Assembly: GCA_002441005.1 (NCBI GenBank) | Contig: DJWO01000009.1 | Location: forward strand, 372,001 to 436,000 | Length of the DNA: 64,000 bases | Reading direction: 5' to 3' | DNA from: Candidatus Aminicenantes bacterium UBA6228 | GTDB taxonomy: Bacteria > Acidobacteriota > Aminicenantia > Aminicenantales > Saccharicenantaceae | In this document: in pieces, positions 8,178 to 15,429 of the stretch | Layout of the letters: each line of letters begins with the position of its first letter | Position numbering within the stretch: the stretch's first letter is position 1 | Notes under the pieces: generated by a model | The model's database searches: none | Seen by the model: the letters and a program-made list of their open reading frames with translations, nothing else | Told to the model about the DNA's origin: nothing | Position numbers and translations under genes: made by a program

Positions 8178-9980
8178 ATGGACTCTATAAAAAAAATAAT
8201 CTCCAGATATAAAAAAGACCGGACCAGGCTGCTTGATATTTTAAAAGAAGCTCAGACAGTTGAAGGAAAAATTTCTGATCAAGCCATCGAAGCGGTGGCC
8301 GCCGCCCTCAAAATTTCCCGGGCCGAAGTAGAAGGAGTGATCAGCTTTTATCATTTTCTCTCAGACCGGCCGACCGGTAAATATGTCATTTACCTCAATA
8401 ATTCTATAACCTCCGAAATGTCCGGCCGGGAGAAAGTGGCTCTGGCCCTGGAAAAAGAAGCCAACTGCCATTTTGGGCAGACCTCTCCCGATGGGCTGAT
8501 GACTCTGCTCGAGACTTCCTGTATCGGAATGAATGACCAGGAGCCAGCCGCTATCATTAACGGTGTGATTTTTACTTCTCTAAACGAAGAAAAGGTCAAG
8601 AAAATAGCTGGCCAGATGAGAAAAAACATCGACGTCCAGGAGATGGTCGAGGAATACGGCGACGGAGCCAATCAACATGACCTGGTCAGGGCTATGGTCA
8701 AAAACCATATCAGGAGAGAAGGACCGGTGATTTTTGGCGATTACCAGACCGGCCAGGCTATAAGCCAGGTCTTGAAGCTGACGCCTGAAGGAGTCATTGA
8801 CGAAATTAAGAAAGCCAATCTGATGGGCCGGGGCGGAGCCGGTTTCCCAACCGGTCTCAAATGGGAATTATGCCGGAGGGAAAAAAGTCCAGAACACTAT
8901 GTCGTCTGTAATGCCGATGAGGGCGAGCCCGGTACTTTTAAGGACCGGGTCCTTCTGACCGAGAGGCCGGAAATGGTCTTCGAAGGAATGGTCATCGCCG
9001 GGTATGCCGTCGGAGCTAAGCTGGGAATTCTTTATCTCCGGCACGAGTACACTTACCTTAAAAGGTACCTGGAATACATCCTGGAAAATATGAGGCAGAA
9101 TGGTTTTCTGGGAAGGAAGATTGCCGGACATAATTTTGACTTTGAAATTGAAATAAAATCGGGGGCAGGAGCTTACGTCTGCGGAGAAGAATCAGCCCTG
9201 ATTGAATCAGCTGAAGGTAAGAGAGGTGACCCCCGAGACCGGCCTCCTTTTCCGGTGCAGAACGGTTATCTTGGTTGCCCGACCACCGTTAACAATGTGG
9301 AAACTCTGGCTACTGCTACCCAGATTCTGAATCATGGCTCAGCCTGGTTTAGAGCCATGGGAACGCCCGTTTCAGCCGGAACCAAGCTGCTGAGTGTCTC
9401 TGGCGACTGCGATCGTCCGGGCATCTATGAAGTTGAGTGGGGATTGACTTTGAACGGGCTGCTCGACCTGGTTGGAGCTAAGGACACTCTGGCCGTTCAG
9501 GTCGGCGGGGCCTCGGGTCAGTGCCTGTCTGAAGCTGGCTTTGGCCGCAAACTCTGTTATTCGGATCTGGCCACCGGCGGTTCAATCATTATTTTCAATA
9601 AAACCAGGGATATTTTCTCTATTGTCCGGAATTTCCTCGACTTTTTCATTGAAGAAAGCTGTGGCTGGTGCACTCCCTGCCGGGCTGGCAATGTCCTGAT
9701 CAAGAACAAGTTTGAAAAAATTGTCTCAGGACTGGGAACAGCCAGTGACCTGGCGGAGATTGAGGCCTGGGGAAAATTAATCAAAGCCACCAGCCGCTGC
9801 GGTCTTGGTCAAACCAGTCCCAATCCCGTTCTGACCACACTGACCAATTTCCGGGAAGTTTATGAGAAAAAAATTAATAAGGAAACTGACTTTAGGTCAG
9901 AGTTCGACTTAGCCCGTTCAGTAGAACAAGCCTGCCAGGTGACCGGCAGAAAATTCGAGGAGGAAAGGGAAGATGCCTGA
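8178..9980 (+). CDS. hoxF: NAD-reducing hydrogenase diaphorase subunit HoxF (HoxE-like N-terminus fused)
   Basis: HoxF is the NAD(H)/FMN-binding subunit of the soluble bidirectional group 3d [NiFe] hydrogenase. Residues 1-150 are a NuoE/HoxE-type thioredoxin fold and residues about 160-600 are NuoF-like. The FMN glycine loop GRGGAGFP is at 217-224, the NADH site around GAYVCGEESALIES is at 331-344, and the [4Fe-4S] ligands are C495, C498, C501 and C541. The 600-residue length matches fused HoxF. In the N-terminal domain only C115 of the four expected [2Fe-2S] ligands remains (the others align with N74, S79 and N119), so that cluster is probably absent. First gene of a tight operon; the 3' end overlaps hoxU by 8 nt. 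Confidence 0.93.
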   Translation: MDSIKKIISRYKKDRTRLLDILKEAQTVEGKISDQAIEAVAAALKISRAEVEGVISFYHFLSDRPTGKYVIYLNNSITSEMSGREKVALALEKEANCHFGQTSPDGLMTLLETSCIGMNDQEPAAIINGVIFTSLNEEKVKKIAGQMRKNIDVQEMVEEYGDGANQHDLVRAMVKNHIRREGPVIFGDYQTGQAISQVLKLTPEGVIDEIKKANLMGRGGAGFPTGLKWELCRREKSPEHYVVCNADEGEPGTFKDRVLLTERPEMVFEGMVIAGYAVGAKLGILYLRHEYTYLKRYLEYILENMRQNGFLGRKIAGHNFDFEIEIKSGAGAYVCGEESALIESAEGKRGDPRDRPPFPVQNGYLGCPTTVNNVETLATATQILNHGSAWFRAMGTPVSAGTKLLSVSGDCDRPGIYEVEWGLTLNGLLDLVGAKDTLAVQVGGASGQCLSEAGFGRKLCYSDLATGGSIIIFNKTRDIFSIVRNFLDFFIEESCGWCTPCRAGNVLIKNKFEKIVSGLGTASDLAEIEAWGKLIKATSRCGLGQTSPNPVLTTLTNFREVYEKKINKETDFRSEFDLARSVEQACQVTGRKFEEEREDA

Positions 9981-10671
9981 GAAATTAAAATTCAGTATAG
10001 ATGGCCGGGAAGGCCTGGCCGACCAGGGAATGACCATTTATGAGGCAGCCAAGGCTAATGGTGTCTACATTCCGGTTCTCTGCCATTATGAAGGGCTCAA
10101 GCCGGTCGGCAGCTGCCGGATTTGCTCGGTCCTGGTCAATGGCCGGTGGATGGCTTCCTGTACCCAGCCGTTGTCCGAGGGCATGGTCATAGAGAATAAT
10201 ACGCCTCAGGTGATTGAATACCGCCGGGCGATTATTGAGATGCTCTTCTCTGAGGGCAACCACTTCTGCCCGGCCTGCGAAAAAAGCGGCAACTGTGAAC
10301 TTCAGGCTTTAGCTTATCGCTACAGTATTATGGTTCCCCGCTTCCCCTATCAATTCCCCCAGCGCCAGATTGAAGCTTACCCCGGCTTTCTGCTCGAGCA
10401 TAACCGTTGCGTTCAATGCCAGCGCTGCGTCCGGGCTATTCAGACTGAAGATGGCCGGAAAATTTTCGCCATGAAAAACCGTTCAAAAGATGTCCGGGTA
10501 AATGTTGATCCGAAGCTGGCAGCTAAACTCAGCCCGGATCAAATCCAGAAAGCTATGGACATCTGTCCGGTCGGGGCTATTTTGAAAAAAGAAGTTGGCT
10601 TCATCCGCCCGATCGGCCAGAGAAAATATGACCGCCAGCCAATTGGCAGTGAAATTGAAGGGAAAAAGTGA
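9973..10671 (+). CDS. hoxU: NAD-reducing hydrogenase diaphorase subunit HoxU
   Basis: HoxU carries electrons between the hydrogenase module and the FMN of HoxF; it corresponds to the N-terminal part of NuoG. The [2Fe-2S] ligands are C37, C48, C51 and C63. A His-coordinated [4Fe-4S] cluster uses H97, C99, C102 and C108. A further [4Fe-4S] set uses C146, C149, C152 and C198. All ligands I expect are present in 232 residues, the usual HoxU length. A GAGGAAAGGGA ribosome site inside the end of hoxF supports the ATG. It is cytoplasmic and translationally coupled to hoxF. Confidence 0.95.
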   Translation: MPEKLKFSIDGREGLADQGMTIYEAAKANGVYIPVLCHYEGLKPVGSCRICSVLVNGRWMASCTQPLSEGMVIENNTPQVIEYRRAIIEMLFSEGNHFCPACEKSGNCELQALAYRYSIMVPRFPYQFPQRQIEAYPGFLLEHNRCVQCQRCVRAIQTEDGRKIFAMKNRSKDVRVNVDPKLAAKLSPDQIQKAMDICPVGAILKKEVGFIRPIGQRKYDRQPIGSEIEGKK

Positions 10672-10680
10672 GGTCTCAAG

Positions 10681-11229
10681 ATGAGTAGTAAACCAGTTAT
10701 TGCCACCGCTTCGTTAGCCGGTTGTTTCGGCTGTCATATGTCTTTTCTCGACATAGACGAGAGGTTGCTCGAACTCATTGAACTGGTTGAGTTTGACAAA
10801 TCACCAATTGACGATTTAAAGCATTTCACCAGACCGGTTGATATTGGTTTAATTGAAGGCGGTTGCTGCAATGCCGAGAACGTCGAAGTGCTCCGTTCCT
10901 TCCGGAAAAACTGCCGGATACTGATTTCACTTGGCGAGTGCGCCGTCATGGGTGGACTTCCCGCCATGCGCAATACGATTTCCCTTAAAGACTGCCTGGA
11001 GGAAGCTTATCTGAATTCCCCTACGGTTGCCCCGGAAGACAGGGTCATTCCCAATGATGAGGATCTGCCGCTTATCCTGGACCGGGTTTATCCCTGCCAC
11101 GAAATAGTCAAAATTGATTACTTTTTGCCGGGCTGCCCGCCGTCGGCCGATCTAATCTGGGAAGCCCTGACTGCTTTAGTCCAGAACAGGCCGATGAAAC
11201 TTGATTATCAACTGATTAAATATGATTGA
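10681..11229 (+). CDS. hoxY: NAD-reducing [NiFe] hydrogenase small subunit HoxY
   Basis: HoxY holds the single [4Fe-4S] cluster nearest the NiFe site. Its ligands are visible: C15 and C18 in AGCFGCHMSF, C87 in LGECAVMGG, and C152 in LPGCPPSAD. At 182 residues it is the short cytoplasmic type, with no Tat signal and no medial or distal cluster domain. That separates it from membrane uptake hydrogenases. It follows hoxU by 9 nt and its stop lies 11 nt before the hoxH ATG. Confidence 0.95.
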   Translation: MSSKPVIATASLAGCFGCHMSFLDIDERLLELIELVEFDKSPIDDLKHFTRPVDIGLIEGGCCNAENVEVLRSFRKNCRILISLGECAVMGGLPAMRNTISLKDCLEEAYLNSPTVAPEDRVIPNDEDLPLILDRVYPCHEIVKIDYFLPGCPPSADLIWEALTALVQNRPMKLDYQLIKYD

Positions 11230-11240
11230 GGTTTAAGACT

Positions 11241-12689
11241 ATGGCCAGAAAAATAACGATAGAACCGGTGACGAGAGTCGAAGGACACGGTAAGGTCACC
11301 ATTCATCTGGATGATGAGGGACGCGTTTCTCAAGCCCGTTTTCATGTGGTCGAGTTCCGCGGCTTTGAACGTTTTGTCCAGGGGCGGCCTTACTGGGAAA
11401 TTCCGGTTCTCGTCCAGAGGTTGTGCGGTATCTGTCCGGTGAGCCATCACTTAGCCGGTGCCAAAGCGATGGATATCATCGCTGGGGTGCCTCCTGGGAA
11501 GCTTACCCCAACCGCCGAAAAAATAAGACGTCTGATGCATTACGGACAGATGCTTCAGTCCCATGCGCTTCATTTCTTTCATTTAGCTTCGCCCGATCTC
11601 CTTTTTGGTTTCGACGCTGATCCAGCCGTGCGTAATATAATCGGTGTAGCCAAATTCCACCGTGAGCTGGCTGTCCATGGCGTTATTCTCAGAAAATTCG
11701 GACAGGAAATAATTAAAGCCACTGCCGGCAAGAGAATCCATGGCACCGGAGCTATTCCCGGAGGGGTCAATAAAAGCCTGACGCCAGAAGAAAGAGATTA
11801 TTTTCTGAAGTCACCAGCTCCCTACAACATTGATACCATCATTGATTGGGCCCAGGAAGCAATTGAGGTCTTCAAGAAACTGCATCAGGAAAATAAGGAT
11901 GTTCTGGATAGTTTTGCTGCTTTTCCTTCCAACCACCTGAGTCTGGTGCGGAAGGATGGCGCTCTCGATTTTTACCATGGAGTCCTGAGGGCAGTTGATG
12001 CTGAGGGGCGGAAAATCCTTAATGATGTTGATTACCAGGACTACCTCAAATACATCGGAGAGGAGGTCAGGCCCTGGAGCTATATGAAGTTCCCTTATCT
12101 CAAGAAATTGGGGAAAGAGAAAGGCTGGTACCGGGTTGGTCCGATCGCCAGACTCAATACCTGCGATTATATTCCCAGCCCTCGAGCCCAGCGGGAATTT
12201 GAAATTTATAAAGCTTATACCGGCGGTAAGCCCAATAATATGACCCTTCACAGCCACTGGGCCCGCCTGATTGAACTTCTCCATGCCGCCGAGATAATTA
12301 AAGACCTGCTTAATGACCAGGATATCACCGGCAGCAAGCTCGTCAAAAAAGGTAAAAAACAACTGGAGGGAGTGGGCCTGATCGAGGCGCCACGCGGCAC
12401 ACTCTTTCATCATTACCGGATTAACAAAGACGATCAGGTGGCCATGGCTAACCTCATTGTCTCCACCACCAATAACAACGAGGCCTACAATCAGGCCGTC
12501 CGCTGGGTAGCAGACAAGTACATCTCAGAAAAACCAGAAATAACTGAAGGTATGCTTAACCGGGTGGAAGTAGCCATCCGGGCTTACGACCCCTGCTTGA
12601 GCTGCGCCACTCATGCCCTGGGTCAGATGCCGCTCGAGGTTGACCTTTATGATGCTCGAGGCCAGCTCCTCGACAGCAAAAGGAAATAG
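11241..12689 (+). CDS. hoxH: NAD-reducing [NiFe] hydrogenase large subunit HoxH
   Basis: This is the catalytic subunit for reversible H2 oxidation. Both NiFe-binding CxxC motifs are present: C62/C65 in RLCGICPVSHH and C452/C455 in DPCLSCATH. A 24-residue tail beginning ALGQMPLEV follows H458 and should be cleaved by the maturation endopeptidase after nickel insertion. The ATG at 11241 (MARKITIEP) has a GAGG site 9 nt upstream; an in-frame TTG at 11226 overlaps hoxY and is less likely. With hoxF, hoxU and hoxY it forms a group 3d enzyme, able to vent reductant as H2 or to reduce NAD with H2. Confidence 0.95.
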   Translation: MARKITIEPVTRVEGHGKVTIHLDDEGRVSQARFHVVEFRGFERFVQGRPYWEIPVLVQRLCGICPVSHHLAGAKAMDIIAGVPPGKLTPTAEKIRRLMHYGQMLQSHALHFFHLASPDLLFGFDADPAVRNIIGVAKFHRELAVHGVILRKFGQEIIKATAGKRIHGTGAIPGGVNKSLTPEERDYFLKSPAPYNIDTIIDWAQEAIEVFKKLHQENKDVLDSFAAFPSNHLSLVRKDGALDFYHGVLRAVDAEGRKILNDVDYQDYLKYIGEEVRPWSYMKFPYLKKLGKEKGWYRVGPIARLNTCDYIPSPRAQREFEIYKAYTGGKPNNMTLHSHWARLIELLHAAEIIKDLLNDQDITGSKLVKKGKKQLEGVGLIEAPRGTLFHHYRINKDDQVAMANLIVSTTNNNEAYNQAVRWVADKYISEKPEITEGMLNRVEVAIRAYDPCLSCATHALGQMPLEVDLYDARGQLLDSKRK

Positions 12690-13246
12690 TGAGCAAGCGC
12701 GAAACCGGAGACATTAAGATACTGGTTTTCGGTCTGGGTAACCCCGCCCGTCAGGATGATGGATTGGGACCAGCGTTCATCAGTCGTCTGGAAAAAGCCA
12801 AAATTCCCGGCTTAATACTCGAAGCTGATTATCAATTGCTGGTAGAAGACGCCCTGCTTTTTTCCGAACAGCAACTGGTGGTGGTTATCGACGCTTTAAA
12901 ATCAGGGAAAAAACCTTTTGTTTTCAAAAAGATAAAGCCTGCGGGGGAGGCGAGCTTTACGACCCATCACCTTTCTCCGGAAGCTCTTCTTTACCTGACC
13001 CAGGTCCTCTATGAAAAAAATCCGGAAGTCTGGCTCCTGGGCATCAGGGGCTATAGATTTTCGCTCGGGGAAAAGCTAAGTCCTAAAGCTCAGGAAAATT
13101 TTGAGGCAGCCTGTGAATTTCTGGTCAAAGTGTTAAGAGCGGTCATATCTTCCGGGTCGCCTTCTGCTATAATTGATTTTCAATCATCAACGTCGTCTCG
13201 AGGTAAAAAACATGGAGCAAAAGAAAAAGGAATTGCTGGTTCTTGA
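12689..13246 (+). CDS. Hydrogenase maturation endopeptidase (HoxW/HycI family)
   Basis: The opening KILVFGLGNPARQDDGLGP is the signature of the HycI/HybD/HoxW peptidases, with the metal-binding Asp in the DDG stretch. A second acidic residue (EADYQL, near 50) and a conserved-looking HHLSP (near 95) are also present. It should cut the C-terminal tail of HoxH, the gene just upstream. The start is GTG, sharing one base with the hoxH stop, with AAGGAA a few bases before. The last 35 nt overlap hypB in another frame. The final 35 or so residues are low-complexity and basic, probably a by-product of that overlap. Confidence 0.88.
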   Translation: MSKRETGDIKILVFGLGNPARQDDGLGPAFISRLEKAKIPGLILEADYQLLVEDALLFSEQQLVVVIDALKSGKKPFVFKKIKPAGEASFTTHHLSPEALLYLTQVLYEKNPEVWLLGIRGYRFSLGEKLSPKAQENFEAACEFLVKVLRAVISSGSPSAIIDFQSSTSSRGKKHGAKEKGIAGS

Positions 13247-13889
13247 GGATATCCTCGGCTCAAATAAAAAAATTGCCGGCCAGATCAGAAAGAAGCTGGA
13301 CGAACACGGCATTCTGGCCGTTAATCTGCTAAGCGCCCCCGGTTCAGGTAAAACCTCGCTTCTCGAAAAAATCGGCCTGGAACTTAAAGATAACTACCGG
13401 CTCGGTGTGATTGAAGGCGATATAGAAACAGAAAGAGATGCCGACCGAATCAGAAAAATTGGTCTTCCAGCCTGGCAGATTACAACTCACGGAGCCTGCC
13501 ATCTGGAGGCCAGAATGCTGGCTAAAATCTTTGATCAAATACCGGCCGACCTTAATTTTTTATTCATAGAAAACGTGGGCAATCTGGTCTGTCCGGCCAG
13601 TTTTGACCTGGGTGAAGGATTGCGTTTTGTTTTGCTGTCGGTACCGGAAGGTGATGATAAGCCCAAAAAATATCCCGAAGCTTTCATCACCTCACAGGTT
13701 CTGGTTCTGACCAAATGCGACCTTCTGCCCTATCTGCCTTTTGACACTGACCGCGTCATCAAGGAAGCTCTGGAAATTAATCCACATCTTAAAGTTTTCA
13801 AAACTTCCGCCACAACTGGAGAAGGTCTGGACGAGCTGTGTGCCTTTTTAGAAGAAGAACTCAAACTGAGGCTGAGTCAGCATGCATGA
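13212..13889 (+). CDS. hypB: Hydrogenase nickel incorporation GTPase HypB
   Basis: HypB is the GTPase that works with HypA to deliver nickel to the hydrogenase large subunit. The P-loop SAPGSGKTS, the GDIETERDADR switch, the GACHLEA metal motif and the TKCDL base-specificity motif are all present. I start it at ATG 13212, preceded by GAGGT 8 nt upstream; an upstream in-frame ATG at 13173 lies inside the endopeptidase gene. It lacks the His-rich N-terminal nickel store of some homologues. It overlaps hypA by 8 nt. Confidence 0.93.
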   Translation: MEQKKKELLVLEDILGSNKKIAGQIRKKLDEHGILAVNLLSAPGSGKTSLLEKIGLELKDNYRLGVIEGDIETERDADRIRKIGLPAWQITTHGACHLEARMLAKIFDQIPADLNFLFIENVGNLVCPASFDLGEGLRFVLLSVPEGDDKPKKYPEAFITSQVLVLTKCDLLPYLPFDTDRVIKEALEINPHLKVFKTSATTGEGLDELCAFLEEELKLRLSQHA

Positions 13890-14241
13890 GCTGTCACTCG
13901 TCGCCGACCTCTTTACCATCATTGAGCAACAGGCTAACCAGGCCGGCGCCAAAAAGGTTACTAAAGTTGTTGTTTCAGTTGGAGAGTTATCAGGAGTTGT
14001 GCCGGAGCTTTTTCGTTCTGCTTTTCAGAGCTACAAAAAGGGAACAATTGCCGATAAAGCCAGGCTGCAGCTTAAAATGGTTAAAATCAAATTTAAATGT
14101 CGAAGCTGCGATCAGGAAATTACAGCCAGAAATATCATGGACGAATCTTTTTCTTATGTCTGCCCGGCCTGCGGTTCAAAAGAGATGGAGCTCATTGCCG
14201 GGCGTGACCTTTATCTCGAAAAACTCGAGATAGAAACCTGA
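13882..14241 (+). CDS. hypA: Hydrogenase nickel chaperone HypA
   Basis: This 119-residue protein begins MHELS; the N-terminal Met-His-Glu forms the nickel site in this family. Two CxxC pairs (KCRSC and VCPAC) form the structural zinc ribbon. It is the last gene of the hydrogenase operon, and hypC, hypD, hypE and hypF are not in the window. The 77-nt gap to the convergent gene at 14319 holds an imperfect inverted repeat (GCCTGG...CCAGGC) without a T-run. Confidence 0.95.
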   Translation: MHELSLVADLFTIIEQQANQAGAKKVTKVVVSVGELSGVVPELFRSAFQSYKKGTIADKARLQLKMVKIKFKCRSCDQEITARNIMDESFSYVCPACGSKEMELIAGRDLYLEKLEIET

Positions 14242-14318
14242 GCTGCCGCCTGGGAGGCTCTGTTAAAAGGCTGCCAGGCTATAATCCCATTATCAGTGAT
14301 AAGAAAAATACGGGCGCT

Positions 14319-15155
14319 CTAAAAATATCGGGAGGCGTCGGGGTGGTGGAGAATAATAGCAGTGGTCGTCAGTTCTGGCACCAGCTGAAAAGTCTCTGTT
14401 AAAGAGACTCTTATTTCTTCGCCTTTTAATAGTTCCAGAATCTTTTTCTGATCTTCAAGTTGAGGGAAAGAAGGATAGCCAGGGCTGAGCCTTCGGCCAC
14501 GGTATTTTTTCTTAAAGCAAGCAGCATAATCCGGCTGGCCTTTAGCCTCGAGGCCCAGTTCCTGCCTTATTTTAAAATGAATATATTCAGCCAGAGCTTC
14601 GGTTAACTCCGCACCAAAGCCGTGCCAGAGAAAATAATCAGCATAATCGCCTTCACCCCACTTTTCTTTAATAAAGGCATCAAGTTTATGGCCGCCGGTC
14701 ACTAAGGAAAAAGCGGCGACATCCTTTTTTTCGGCTTCTTCGGGCAAAAAGAAATCGGCCAGGCTCGTCTCCGGAAAAGATTTAAGGGCAGGAAAACTGA
14801 AGACAAGTGGCGAATCATCACTTTCGCTCCGGAAGACCAGGAGCTTATTTTTCTGGCTGCGGGCAGGAAAATAACCATAGGTAGCCTGAAATTGCAGTAG
14901 GTTTTTGTGGCGAGCTTCTTCTAAAAAACTGGAAAGGAGTGTATCCGGAATAAGACGGGAGTTCGCGGGCAGGCTGGCTTTCTCCTTTAATTGCCAGCGA
15001 GCAGAAACAAGGACTCTGACATTAAGAAAGGGTAGAACTTTCTCTGGAGGTATTTTCTTCAGCCGACGGCTGCCCCAGAAAGGCGGCAGCGGTATTTCCT
15101 CAGGAGCTAACCGCCTGATTTTAATCCCTTCTTTTGTTATTTCTTTACTGTTCAT
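14319..15155 (-). CDS. Methionine synthase reactivation domain as a separate protein
   Basis: The C-terminal motif RGRRLSPGYPSFPQLEDQ matches the AdoMet-binding signature of the MetH activation domain, which reductively remethylates oxidised cob(II)alamin. The full-length MetH upstream lacks this domain, so the enzyme is split, as is known in Thermotoga maritima. I start at ATG 15155 (MNSKEITKEGI), with AAGGA upstream. The frame can be extended to a TTG at 15284, but that adds a lysine/arginine-rich stretch without family resemblance. Third gene of the metF-metH operon. Confidence 0.82.
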   Translation of the reverse strand: MNSKEITKEGIKIRRLAPEEIPLPPFWGSRRLKKIPPEKVLPFLNVRVLVSARWQLKEKASLPANSRLIPDTLLSSFLEEARHKNLLQFQATYGYFPARSQKNKLLVFRSESDDSPLVFSFPALKSFPETSLADFFLPEEAEKKDVAAFSLVTGGHKLDAFIKEKWGEGDYADYFLWHGFGAELTEALAEYIHFKIRQELGLEAKGQPDYAACFKKKYRGRRLSPGYPSFPQLEDQKKILELLKGEEIRVSLTETFQLVPELTTTAIILHHPDASRYF

Positions 15156-15429
15156 CCTGCCATCCTTACTTCTGGCCTTTTGCCCTTTTATAAAAAAATA
15201 CCTGGCTAAAGCGGTTGCCTTCTTTCTATTCCTTGCCCTTTTCTTGCCTTTACTCTCTTGGTCATGATATCCATTGTCCTCCAATAACCGGGATCAGCCG
15301 GCACCATTCCCAACCTGATAAAGAACTTGCCAGAAAAATCAAAAACAGAGATTCAGACTCAAAAAATTTTTATCCTCTATCACGCTTCTTTTATCATTCA
15401 TGATCATGAGCTCCAACCTCCTTTAACCT

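Noticed and set aside
15206..15274. 22-codon frame with a strong GGAGGACA site before the MetH reactivation gene
   Set aside because: It is very short and of basic, low-information composition. The GGAGG may be chance, since the real gene starts at 15155.
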